A DNA stretch of 64,000 bases, taken from NCBI RefSeq assembly GCF_004011095.1, contig NZ_CP028129.1:744001-808000 (forward strand). Reading direction: 5' to 3'. Of this stretch, positions 53,190 through 61,643 are shown in pieces (position 1 is the first letter of the stretch; every line of letters starts with the position of its first letter). Position numbers and translations under genes: made by a program. The stretch is from Rathayibacter rathayi (GTDB lineage: Bacteria; Actinomycetota; Actinomycetes; Actinomycetales; Microbacteriaceae). The notes under the pieces were generated by a model. The model saw only the letters and a program-made list of their open reading frames with translations, ran no database searches and was not told the DNA's origin.

Positions 53190-55025
53190 ATGGGCAAGAA
53201 GCGCAACCAGGGACGATCCGGAGGCGGTCAGGGCGGCCGCGGTGGGCAGGGCGGTGGCCGCACGGCCGAGACCGCGCTGATGGTGCGGTTCCGCAGCTGG
53301 TACCGCTCACATCTCGCCGAGGTCGGCGTCGAGCACGAGCACCTGGAGGCCGACGAAGCCGTCGAGGTGCTGACCGACCTCTTTGCGATGACCCGCGACC
53401 TGCGCCCGCGCGGCTCCTTCGCCCAGCCCGACGCCGAACTCCTCGAGGCCGTCTTCGACCAGATCGAGGCCGACCTGTCCGGGGAGGAGAGCGAGGCCGA
53501 TCTCGACGACACCCTGTTCACCGTCGCAGAGGTGGTGGAGCACTTCCTCGACTTCCTCACCGACGAGGACCTGTGGACCGGCACCGACGAGGAGCTGGAC
53601 GAGTGCCAGGCCGTCCTCGACGAGGTCCTCGACCTGGCCGGCTCCTTCGTCGAGGCCGTGCTCGATGACCTGGCCGAGCTCGACGAGGTCCCGGCCGAGG
53701 AGCAGCTCGCGGCCGTCCGCGTCACCGCTCTCGTCCACGCCGCCGACATCGTGGTCGAGCACCTCGCCGCCACCGGCGCCGCCCTCACCGAGCGCGCCGC
53801 CCGCGAGATCGCCGTCGAGGCGGGAATCTCCTCCGCCGGTTCCACCCCGAGCGACGACTCCGTCCGCATTCCGGTCTCGGCCTGGTGGGATGCGCTGGTC
53901 GGCTCGGGCGTCCTCGAGCGGGACGGGACCGCAGCAGGTCTCGGCGAGGCCGCCGTACTCTGGCGCAGCTCCGACGCCCACGAGGCCGCCGCCGAGCGCA
54001 TCGCCTACGTCGCTCGTTTCCTTGAGCGCTGGCTCCTCAGCGCCCAGTCCGCGCTCGCTCAGGCCGACACCGATGGCGGCGCCTTCTCCCCGGAGGAGCG
54101 CGCTGTCACCATCACCGACGCCGTGCTGGTGCGCATCGCCGTCGCCTGCCAGGCCGAGATCCACTCGGGCCTGGTCGTCGGGGAGCTGGTCGATGAGCTG
54201 GCCGCCGACTCCGGAGTCTCCCTCGACGAGGCGCTGGACGAGCGTGAGCGCATGGTCGGGTCGGCCGAGCGGATGTTGGACGACGCTGCCGAGCTGGGGC
54301 TGCTGCTGCACTCGCCCGAGTTCGGTTACGCGGTGCCGGCGGGTCTGGCACCTGTTCTCGCCTCGATCGTCCGCGCGACCGTCGTGCTTCTGAACGAACG
54401 CGAGGCGACCCGCCTCGAGATCGTCGACGAGGCAACCCAGGACACCGCGACCGCCTACGCTCTGCACGTCGCCCTGCTCGGCACCAAACCCGCCGTCTGG
54501 CGACGACTCGAACTCTCGTCCGAGTCGTCCCTGCGCGATCTGCACCTGGCGCTTCAGCTCTCGCTGGGCTGGACCGACGCGCAGCCGCACTACTTCAGCC
54601 TCGACGTGCCCGACGAGGAGCAGACGCCGATCGGCTCGCCCGCCGACGCCGAGGAGCTGGGCGCTGATCTCGTGGACGAGTCGGGCGTGGCGCTCGCCGA
54701 GGTCCTCGAGCAAGAGCAGGACGAGATCTTCTACGTCTACGACCTCGAAGACGAGTGGCGCCACGTCATCCGCCTGGAGTCGATCGCGCCGCTGTCGACC
54801 ACTCTGCCGCGGTGCACGGGAGCGCGCGGCGCGGCTCCGCTGGACGTGCCGGGCGGCCCCGAGTCCTGGGCCGACACGGTGCGGGCCGCGACCGATCCGT
54901 CCTCGGCCGATCACGCCGAGGCGCTCGACGCCCTGGGTCTCGCCGCCGGCGCCTCGTTCGACCCCGCGGCGGTCGACGTGGACGCGATCAACAGGTCGCT
55001 CGGGCTGCTGCGCTCTAGCGTCTGA
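53190..55025 (+). CDS. Large acidic protein with C-terminal pRiA4b ORF-3-like domain
   Basis: A 611-residue cytoplasmic protein with a strong GGAGGA site. The start is Gly/Arg-rich (KKRNQGRSGGGQGGRGGQGG). The middle (~30-410) is very acidic, helical and unrecognised. The C-terminal ~170 residues contain ALHVALLGTKPAVWRRLELS, LRDLHLALQLSLGWTDAQPH and DEIFYVYDLEDEWRHVIRLE. These are hallmarks of the PRiA4_ORF3 (IS1096 TnpR-like) domain, whose function is unknown. It is a common actinobacterial gene of unknown role. A 72-bp palindrome follows the stop. Confidence 0.82.
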   Translation: MGKKRNQGRSGGGQGGRGGQGGGRTAETALMVRFRSWYRSHLAEVGVEHEHLEADEAVEVLTDLFAMTRDLRPRGSFAQPDAELLEAVFDQIEADLSGEESEADLDDTLFTVAEVVEHFLDFLTDEDLWTGTDEELDECQAVLDEVLDLAGSFVEAVLDDLAELDEVPAEEQLAAVRVTALVHAADIVVEHLAATGAALTERAAREIAVEAGISSAGSTPSDDSVRIPVSAWWDALVGSGVLERDGTAAGLGEAAVLWRSSDAHEAAAERIAYVARFLERWLLSAQSALAQADTDGGAFSPEERAVTITDAVLVRIAVACQAEIHSGLVVGELVDELAADSGVSLDEALDERERMVGSAERMLDDAAELGLLLHSPEFGYAVPAGLAPVLASIVRATVVLLNEREATRLEIVDEATQDTATAYALHVALLGTKPAVWRRLELSSESSLRDLHLALQLSLGWTDAQPHYFSLDVPDEEQTPIGSPADAEELGADLVDESGVALAEVLEQEQDEIFYVYDLEDEWRHVIRLESIAPLSTTLPRCTGARGAAPLDVPGGPESWADTVRAATDPSSADHAEALDALGLAAGASFDPAAVDVDAINRSLGLLRSSV

Positions 55026-55036
55026 CCGGTCTCGTC

Positions 55037-55108
55037 CGCACAACGTCAGCTGAGGAGCATACTCATCCACCATCGTGGATGACGAGGCCTCTCAGCTGAC
55101 GTTGTGCG
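55037..55108. repeat. 72-bp palindromic element, family 2, copy 2
   Basis: Begins CGCACAACGTCAGCTGAG and ends CTCAGCTGACGTTGTGCG, centre CATCCACCATCGTGGATG. It is the same length and architecture as 31310-31381. It lies between convergent genes (stops at 55025 and 55109) and touches the stop codon of the quinone oxidoreductase. Confidence 0.9.
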
Positions 55109-56086
55109 TCACGGAGTGAGCAGCAGCTTGCCACTGTGGCCGGACGAGCACATCCGCTCGTGTGCCCGCTCGGCCTCCGCGAGCGGAATTACCTCGTCCA
55201 CCACCGGGCGGACCGTCCCACTTGCGACCAGCGGCCAGACCTCGGCACGCACCTGCGCGACGATCGCGCGCCGCTCCTCGAGGGGCCGGGCGCGGAGCGT
55301 CGTGGCGTGCACCGTTCCGCGCTTGCGCATCAGCACGCCGAGATCGAGGGCGCCGAGCATGCCCGACTGGTTGCCGATGAAGACGACGCGCCCGCCGACG
55401 GCCAGCGCCTCCAGGTCGCGCGCGAGGTAGTCGCCACCGACTGGATCGAGGATCACGTCGACTCCGCGGCCGCCGGTCTCCTCGCGGATCCGCTCGACGA
55501 AGTCCTCCTCGTGGTAGTCGATCAGGATGTCGGCGCCGAGGGCGCGGCAGGCGTCGAGCTTGCGCGGGCTGCCGGCCGTGACCGCGACGCGCACTCCGAG
55601 GGCGGAGGCTATCTGGATGCCGGTGGTGCCGATCCCGCTCCCGCCGCCGTGGAGGAGGACGGTGTCGGTCGAGGCGAGTCCGGCGACCATCACGAGGTTC
55701 GACCAGACGGTGGCGGTCGTCTCCGGGAGGGCCGCCGCCGACACGAGGCCGACGCCCTCCGGGACCGGCAGCACCAGGCCGGCGTCGACCGCGACATACT
55801 CGGCGTAGCCGCCGCCCGAGAGCAACGCGCAGACCTCGTCGCCCTCTGTAAAACCCGACATCCCGTCGCCGAGCGCGGCGATCGAGCCAGAGACCTCCAT
55901 CCCGAGGATCTCGGACGCGCCGGGCGGCGGCGGGTAGACGCCGCCGCGCTGGCCCAGGTCGGCCCGGTTGACGCCGGCGGCTGCGACGCGGATCAGGACC
56001 TCGCCGGGGCCGGGCGACGGAGTCGGCACGTCGTCGAGTACGAGTCGGGAGTCGGGGCCGGGGTTCTCGACGCGGATCGCCTGCAT
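55109..56086 (-). CDS. NAD(P)H:quinone oxidoreductase, zeta-crystallin type
   Basis: A 325-residue zinc-free medium-chain reductase. GEVLIRVAAAGVNRADLGQR (residues ~31-50), VLLHGGGSGIGTTGIQIASA (NADPH loop) and VDVILDPVGGDYLARDLEAL are the QOR/PIG3 signatures. The C-terminus ends HSGKLLLTP. It reduces quinones or enones in the cytoplasm. The ATG at 56086 (MQAIRVENPG) is preferred over an upstream start because the preceding 28 residues are basic, non-homologous and lie in repeat DNA. Confidence 0.92.
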   Translation of the reverse strand: MQAIRVENPGPDSRLVLDDVPTPSPGPGEVLIRVAAAGVNRADLGQRGGVYPPPPGASEILGMEVSGSIAALGDGMSGFTEGDEVCALLSGGGYAEYVAVDAGLVLPVPEGVGLVSAAALPETTATVWSNLVMVAGLASTDTVLLHGGGSGIGTTGIQIASALGVRVAVTAGSPRKLDACRALGADILIDYHEEDFVERIREETGGRGVDVILDPVGGDYLARDLEALAVGGRVVFIGNQSGMLGALDLGVLMRKRGTVHATTLRARPLEERRAIVAQVRAEVWPLVASGTVRPVVDEVIPLAEAERAHERMCSSGHSGKLLLTP

Positions 56087-56132
56087 ACGTCCGAGGCTAC
56101 GCCGCGCGCCTCGGCGCCCGACGGCGGAGGTG

Positions 56133-56257
56133 CGATTCGCAGGGGATCTCGACGTGGCGACGCGGTTCATGCGGGAGAGAACGTTCTCGCGCGTGCATCC
56201 CCTGCGAATCGGACGTGCTCCTGCAAATCGGACGTGCTCCTGCGAATCGGACGTGCT
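56133..56257. repeat. Inverted repeat with three tandem 19-bp units
   Basis: CGATTCGCAGGGGAT (56133-56147) pairs with ATCCCCTGCGAATCG (56197-56211). From 56201 three 19-bp units follow, CCTGCGAATCGGACGTGCT, the second with one change. The last ends at the stop codon of the alpha/beta hydrolase gene (stop at 56257). Confidence 0.88.
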
Positions 56258-57030
56258 CAGCCCTGCTCCGCCAGGAACCGCAGCACCGCGTCCTTGAACC
56301 CTCGCGCCGGCACTGTGCTCGTGTGGTCTCGTCCGGGCACGCTCGCGAAGCGCGCCCCCGACTCCGCCGCCAGCCGCTCCCCGCCGGGCGCGATCGGGTC
56401 GGAGCCGCCGGTCACCAGCAGCATCGGCAGGTCGGGGTGCCGCCCGTGCTCCGGATGTGCGCCACCGCGCACGCCGTCGGCCACCGCCACTAGCGCGGCC
56501 AGGTCGTTGCCCTGCACCCCCTCCGCCATGCCGATGAAGGCACGGGTGAAGCCGTCGTCGATCTCGCCGCCGTCGGCGACCCGCGCCCGTGCAGCCTCCG
56601 CGTCGAAGTGGCGCAGCGGCTCGCCGACGGTGAGCCCGCCCAGGCTGAGCGAGGCGATCCGCTCCGGGTGCTCGAGTCCGAGCACCCAGCTCATCCGAGC
56701 GCCGAGGGAGTAGCCGAGTACGTGCGGCGCATCGACGTCATAGGAGTCGAGCACTCGCACCAGGTCGGCCACCATCGCGCTCACGCTGTAGGAGTCGGAG
56801 TGGTGCGGCTTCTCGCTCGCGCCGTGTCCCCGCTGGTCGAGCGCGACCACGCGGTAGCCGGCCCGGCTGAGGGTGCGGAGCCAGCCCGCCGTCTCCCAGT
56901 TGAGCACCGCGTTCGACGCGAAGCCGTGCACCGCGAGCACAGTCGGCGCTCCCTCCTCCCCGACGCAGTAGGTGGCCAGCCGCACTCCGTCGTCGGCCAC
57001 GACGTACACGGGCGAGGGGAACGCGATCAC
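56257..57030 (-). CDS. Alpha/beta-fold hydrolase
   Basis: A 257-residue hydrolase. VLAVHGFASNAVLNWETAGW gives the oxyanion-hole HG motif (near residue 34), and VLGYSLGARMSWVLGLEHPE gives the nucleophile elbow G-Y-S-L-G. LLVTGGSDPIAPGG supplies the acid, and VPGRDHTSTVPARG the catalytic His. Esterase, lactonase or dehalogenase-type reactions are possible. GTG start at 57030. The 3' end is formed by the 19-bp repeat array. Confidence 0.9.
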   Translation of the reverse strand: MIAFPSPVYVVADDGVRLATYCVGEEGAPTVLAVHGFASNAVLNWETAGWLRTLSRAGYRVVALDQRGHGASEKPHHSDSYSVSAMVADLVRVLDSYDVDAPHVLGYSLGARMSWVLGLEHPERIASLSLGGLTVGEPLRHFDAEAARARVADGGEIDDGFTRAFIGMAEGVQGNDLAALVAVADGVRGGAHPEHGRHPDLPMLLVTGGSDPIAPGGERLAAESGARFASVPGRDHTSTVPARGFKDAVLRFLAEQG

Positions 57031-57213
57031 CTCACCACCCTGCCCGCTGCAGGTTCCGCGTAGGCCACCTGTGCGGACGACACGCCGACGCGGAGGAGCG
57101 CACGCGGCAGGTCGCGGCAGGGAGTAGCGGAGGGGAGCAGGGGCGGGTCGGCAGCGGCATGTCGGCGCGGTACGCGGGAGGAGCGGGTCGGCCCGGCGGG
57201 TGGCAGCGGCGGA

Positions 57214-57645
57214 TCAGCGCGGCGGTCGGGAGGAGCGGGCGAAGGGGACGGCGAACCACAGGCGCACCGGGCGGCCGCAGCCGGAGCGAAGCCCGAGCAC
57301 GAGGCATAGCACGAGGTTGAGCACGGCCAGCGCGAGGATCGCGGTGATCGTCACCAGCGGCCAATCGGCGGTGAGTGATTCGCGGACCGATATCAGCGCG
57401 AGGTGCAGAGGAACCAGCATCAGCTGGAGAGCGAGGTAGGTCAGCTGCCAGTTCACGGCCACGAGGCCGTTGCGGTCGCTGAGAGTGCCGATCCGCCGTC
57501 GCGATCCCCACACCATCACCGTGGCCATGAGGGAGATCAGCGGAGAGATCACCACGAAGCCGGCGAGGGCGGAGAGGCCCGCGAACCAGACGGCTCGCGC
57601 TCCGTTGCGGTCGCGGGTGCGGTGTCGCAGCTCGTCGTCGTCCAT
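57214..57645 (-). CDS. DUF4870-like membrane protein
   Basis: A 143-residue protein with three membrane segments: FAGLSALAGFVVISPLISLM (residues ~21-40), the LTYLALQLMLVPLHLALISV region (~68-87) and ITAILALAVLNLVLCLVLGL (~98-117). The AVNWQLTY motif ahead of the second segment is the hallmark of DUF4870/Tic20-like small proteins. Function unknown. It is divergent from the DUF4190 gene. Confidence 0.75.
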   Translation of the reverse strand: MDDDELRHRTRDRNGARAVWFAGLSALAGFVVISPLISLMATVMVWGSRRRIGTLSDRNGLVAVNWQLTYLALQLMLVPLHLALISVRESLTADWPLVTITAILALAVLNLVLCLVLGLRSGCGRPVRLWFAVPFARSSRPPR

Positions 57646-57861
57646 CGCTCAGCGCCTCCTCGCAACCAGGTCCAGTCTCGCATCTGCATCTGCTCCCGGT
57701 CGGGGAGCGCCCTCGTTTTCCGGGGGTTCACCGGATGTGGCGGGCTGCGACCCTTTCGTAGCCTGGAGGCATCGCCGGAGCAGACCGGCAGCACCGCCGG
57801 CTCGCAGCCGGCACCACCGCATCCCGCCGGGCGACCGGCAGCCCTCTCCAAGGAGTCGACT

Positions 57862-58404
57862 GTGACCACCGATGACCGCACCACCCGCCTCTCCACTGCC
57901 GCCGACGAGCAGCCGACGCTCGACCTGGGTGCCACCGCCGTCCTCGCCGACGAGCAGCCGACCCCTGACCTGGCTGCCACCGCCGTCCTCGCCGACGAGC
58001 GCCCTTCCTCCGACGGCCCCGCCGACTCCGAGCCGCCGCACGCCTCCTACGGCACGCCGCCCACCTCGAACGGCACCCCGTCTGCCGTGTCCCTCTCCTA
58101 CGACACCCCGTCCTTCCCGCCCGCCGCCCAGGCGCCGGCCCCCTCGACGCCCTTCTCGCTGACCAGCCTGATTCTCGGCGTGATCTCCGTCTTCTTCGGC
58201 CTGACCGTGATCGCCCCGGTCGTCGGCCTCGTCTTCGGCATCCTGGGACTGCGCCGCGAGCCGACCGGCCGCACGCTCTCGATCTGGGGCATCGTGTTGA
58301 ACGCGGTGATGCTCGGGATCGTGCTGTTGATGGTGATCGCGGTGCTCGTTGTCGTACTGGTGATCCCGTTCGCGGCGACCGGGTCGAGCCGCGACTTCCG
58401 CTGA
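57862..58404 (+). CDS. DUF4190-domain membrane protein
   Basis: A 180-residue protein from GTG with a well-placed AAGGAG. The N-terminal ~90 residues are disordered and hold an imperfect internal repeat (ADEQPTLDLGATAVL, ADEQPTPDLAATAVL). The C-terminal domain has two spans, FSLTSLILGVISVFFGLTVI and LNAVMLGIVLLMVIAVLVVV, around a G-L-R-R-E turn, which fits DUF4190. Function unknown; related proteins are often cell-envelope associated. Confidence 0.78.
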   Translation: MTTDDRTTRLSTAADEQPTLDLGATAVLADEQPTPDLAATAVLADERPSSDGPADSEPPHASYGTPPTSNGTPSAVSLSYDTPSFPPAAQAPAPSTPFSLTSLILGVISVFFGLTVIAPVVGLVFGILGLRREPTGRTLSIWGIVLNAVMLGIVLLMVIAVLVVVLVIPFAATGSSRDFR

Positions 58405-58461
58405 TCCGCTGCCTCCGACACCTCGCTCCGTCCCGCGCCGAGCGCCCTCGTACCCCGGCGT

Positions 58462-58467
58462 TAGGCT
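58462..58467 (+). promoter_or_regulatory. Putative -10 box of aspA
   Basis: TAGGCT 52 bp before the ATG at 58520, of the same type as other promoters in the window. Confidence 0.35.
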
Positions 58468-58519
58468 GGCTGCGCAGTTCGCGGACCCCCTGCACCTCCG
58501 GGGCCGCACGACGACGGCG

Positions 58520-60037
58520 ATGGAGCTGGACGTGACTCTCGCAGCGAGTACCCTCCCTGACAGCGACCCGGAAGGCAGAGCCCTGGACGACACCGAGAAC
58601 CCCGCCACGCGCACCGAGAGCGACTCCCTCGGTTCGATGGAGATCCCCGCGGAGGCCTACTGGGGCATCCATACGGCGCGCGCCCTCGACAACTTCCCGA
58701 TCTCCAAGCGCCCGATCTCGATCTACCCCGATCTCGTCCGGGCTCTCGCCACGGTCAAGCTCGCCGCCGCTCGGGCCAATACCGAGCTCGGCACTCTCGC
58801 TCCGGCGAAGGCCGAGCTGATCGAGACCGCGTGCCGGCGGATCATCGACGGCGAGTTCCACGACCAGTTCGTGGTCGGAGTGATCCAGGGCGGAGCCGGC
58901 ACCTCGACGAACATGAACGCCAATGAGGTCGTCGCCAACGTCGCACTCGAGATCGGCGGCTACGGGCGGGGCGAGTACGCGCACCTGCACCCGCTCGACG
59001 ACGTCAACCGCAGCCAGTCCACGAACGACGTGTATCCGACCGCGATCAAGATCGCGATGACCTGGTCGCTGCGGCGTCTGCTCGACGAGCTGGCGCTGCT
59101 GCGTGAGTCGTTCTCCCGCAAGGCCGTCGAGTTCGGCGGCGTCCTCAAGGTCGGCCGCACTCAGCTGCAGGACGCTGTGCCCATGACGCTCGGCCAGGAG
59201 TTCCACGGTTTCGCGACCACTCTCGGTGAGGATCACGCGCGTCTCTCCGAGACCATCTGGCTGCTCGCCGAGGTCAATATCGGAGCGACCGCGATCGGCA
59301 CCGGTATCACCGCAGATCCCCGCTATGGCGCGGCGGCCGTCCGCTACCTCAACGAGATCACCGATCTCGAGCTCGAAATGGCACAGGACCTCGTCGAGGC
59401 GACCAGCGACACCGGCGTCTTCATGTCGTTCTCGAGTGCGCTGAAGCGCTCGGCGATCAAGCTGTCCAAGATCTGCAACGACCTGCGGCTGCTCTCCTCG
59501 GGCCCGCAGGCCGGTTTCGGTGAGATCAACCTGCCACCGCGTCAGGCCGGATCGAGCATCATGCCCGGGAAGGTGAATCCGGTCATCCCCGAGGTGGTCA
59601 ATCAGGTCGCCTACTCGGTGGCCGGCGCCGATGTCACCGTCACGATGGCGGCCGAGGCGGGGCAGCTGCAACTCAACGCCTTCGAGCCGGTGATCGCGCA
59701 CTCGCTGCTGCAGAGCATCACCTGGATGACGCAGGCCTGCAAGACGCTCCGCGAGAACTGCATCGACGGCATCACCGCCAACATCGACCGGCTCGAGGCG
59801 ATGGTCGCGTCCTCGGTCGGTGTCGTCACGGCGCTGACCCCGACCATCGGCTACACCGCCTCCGCCGCCCTGGCGAAGGCGGCGCTCGCCACCGGCCGCA
59901 ACGTCGCCGATCTGGTGGTCGAGGCGGGGCTGATGTCGCGCGAGGAGGTGCTGCGGCTGATCTCGCCCGCCCGGCTCTCGGGCATCGAGGCGATGACCGC
60001 GGCGCTCCCGATCATCGACCCCGCACCGAAGGAGTGA
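58520..60037 (+). CDS. aspA: Aspartate ammonia-lyase
   Basis: A 505-residue fumarase/aspartase-superfamily enzyme releasing ammonia and fumarate from aspartate. GGAGTSTNMNANEVVANVAL (near residue 128), VNRSQSTNDVYPTAIKIA and the signature GSSIMPGKVNPVIPEVVNQV are clear. The QAGFGEINLPP segment favours aspartase over FumC. The first ~40 residues form an extra acidic leader, and translation could begin at an internal ATG near SMEIPAEAYWG. Its 3' end overlaps the convergent Ada-AlkA gene by 26 bp. Confidence 0.9.
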   Translation: MELDVTLAASTLPDSDPEGRALDDTENPATRTESDSLGSMEIPAEAYWGIHTARALDNFPISKRPISIYPDLVRALATVKLAAARANTELGTLAPAKAELIETACRRIIDGEFHDQFVVGVIQGGAGTSTNMNANEVVANVALEIGGYGRGEYAHLHPLDDVNRSQSTNDVYPTAIKIAMTWSLRRLLDELALLRESFSRKAVEFGGVLKVGRTQLQDAVPMTLGQEFHGFATTLGEDHARLSETIWLLAEVNIGATAIGTGITADPRYGAAAVRYLNEITDLELEMAQDLVEATSDTGVFMSFSSALKRSAIKLSKICNDLRLLSSGPQAGFGEINLPPRQAGSSIMPGKVNPVIPEVVNQVAYSVAGADVTVTMAAEAGQLQLNAFEPVIAHSLLQSITWMTQACKTLRENCIDGITANIDRLEAMVASSVGVVTALTPTIGYTASAALAKAALATGRNVADLVVEAGLMSREEVLRLISPARLSGIEAMTAALPIIDPAPKE

Positions 60038-61460
60038 CCGCCGCCGCGAGGTGTGCCCCGGCATAGCTGCGCCAGGGCGCCCAGCGGCGGCCGAGCTCGG
60101 CGAGCGCACGCTGCCCGGAGGGGAGGCCGAGCACGGCCGCGCCCCTCCGAAGCGCCGGGTCGCCGGTGAGCAGTACGTCAGGATCGCCGCTCGTCCGCAG
60201 CGTCACCTCGGCGGCCGTCGCCCGGCCGATCCCGGGGACCGCCAGCAGCTGCCCGAGAAGCTCGTCCCGGTCGGCGTCCATCCGGAGCGAGCCGTCCGCG
60301 AGCAGCGCGCAGGCCCGCACCAGCACGTCGGCGGATCGGCGCAGCAGCTCCCCAGCGTGCTCCGCGATCGCGGCGGGGGAGGGAAAGACGCGGGTGACCG
60401 ATCCGCTCGCCACCGCCCCCGGGAGCGTCTCGCCCAGCGCAGCGACCAGGCGTCCGGCCGCCCGCTGTCCGATCAGCGCGCGCACCAGAGTTTCGGTCGG
60501 ATCGACGGAGCCAGACACCCGTATTCCGGGGCGTGCAGCGACGCTCGCGGCGAGGGCGGGATCGGCTGAGAGCGCCTCGTCCACGGCGCGCGCGTCCGCG
60601 TCGAGGTCGAGCAGCCGCCGGATCCGGGCCACCAGCGGCCCGACGTCGGCGACCGAGACGAGGGTGGCGCGGCAGCACACCGACTCCCCGTCCACTCCGA
60701 GCTGGACCAGCGCGGCGCCTCCGGGCAGCAGGAGCGAGCGCGTGTAGCCGCCCGGCGACGCCTCCTCCAGCCCCGGGAGCGCGCGGGCGCTGAGCCCGTC
60801 GAGCACTCCCGCATCGAAGGGTGCGCGGACCGGGAGTCGCAGGTTGAGCGTTGTCGCTCCGTCGTGGACGGCCGCGCCGGAGCGGACACCGCGGGTGGAG
60901 GCGCGCAGGGCCGTCGGCGTCCGCTCGTACACCTCGACGAGGGTCGCGTTGAACTGCCGGATGCTTGCGAACCCTGCGGCGAACGCCACGTCAGACACCG
61001 GCAGGTCGGTGCCCATGAGCAGGAGTCGCGCAGTCTGCGCGCGCTGGGCGCGGGCGAGGGCGAGCGGAGGTGCGCCCAGCTCCTCGCGCAGGATCCGGCC
61101 GAGGTGGCGCGCCCCGTAGCCGAGCCGCGCGGCCAGTCCCTCGACCCCCTCGCGGTCGACCACGCCGTCCCCGATCATCCGCATCGCGCGCGCCGCCGTG
61201 TCGTCGCGGAGGTTCCACTCGGGGGAGCCGGGGACCGCGTCGGGCAGACAGCGCTTGCAGGCGCGCAGCCCCGCCTCGTGCGCCGCGGCCGTCGTGGGGT
61301 AGAAGCGCACGTTCGCGCGCTGCGGCGTGGTGGCCGGGCAGCTCGGCCGGCAGTAGATACCCGTGGAGTGCACACCGGTGAGAAAGCGGCCGTCGAAGCG
61401 GGAGTCGCGCGAAGCGACGGCGCGGTAACGCTCCTCGAAGAGCGGATCGGAGTCGGGCAC
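60012..61460 (-). CDS. Ada-AlkA fusion: methylation-response regulator / DNA-3-methyladenine glycosylase II
   Basis: A 482-residue fusion. An Ada-type zinc module holds C37, C41, C68 and C71 (TGIYCRPSCPATTPQRANVR, LRACKRCLP). An AraC-type helix-turn-helix region follows, with VSDVAFAAGFASIRQFNATL. The C-terminal AlkA domain has the helix-hairpin-helix LLAVPGIGRATAAEVTL and the downstream acidic DVLLTGD region. It should sense methyl phosphotriesters and excise 3-methyladenine. The separate Ogt-type domain of E. coli Ada is absent. Fused forms are common in actinobacteria. Confidence 0.92.
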   Translation of the reverse strand: MPDSDPLFEERYRAVASRDSRFDGRFLTGVHSTGIYCRPSCPATTPQRANVRFYPTTAAAHEAGLRACKRCLPDAVPGSPEWNLRDDTAARAMRMIGDGVVDREGVEGLAARLGYGARHLGRILREELGAPPLALARAQRAQTARLLLMGTDLPVSDVAFAAGFASIRQFNATLVEVYERTPTALRASTRGVRSGAAVHDGATTLNLRLPVRAPFDAGVLDGLSARALPGLEEASPGGYTRSLLLPGGAALVQLGVDGESVCCRATLVSVADVGPLVARIRRLLDLDADARAVDEALSADPALAASVAARPGIRVSGSVDPTETLVRALIGQRAAGRLVAALGETLPGAVASGSVTRVFPSPAAIAEHAGELLRRSADVLVRACALLADGSLRMDADRDELLGQLLAVPGIGRATAAEVTLRTSGDPDVLLTGDPALRRGAAVLGLPSGQRALAELGRRWAPWRSYAGAHLAAAVTPSVRGR

Positions 61461-61643
61461 TCCTTGAGCCTGCCACGGCCGCTCCCCGGCTGGTGGCGGA
61501 AATCGGACACGGGCGTCGGCCGTCCGGTTCGGCCGCCCGGCTGTGTGCGGCCGCCCGCTCCTGTCCTGTCCTGTCCTGGTCCCGCCGCTGGGAGCGCGTC
61601 AACCGCCGACAGCCCACCCCGCCCGTGCTCTACTCTCGGGCCC

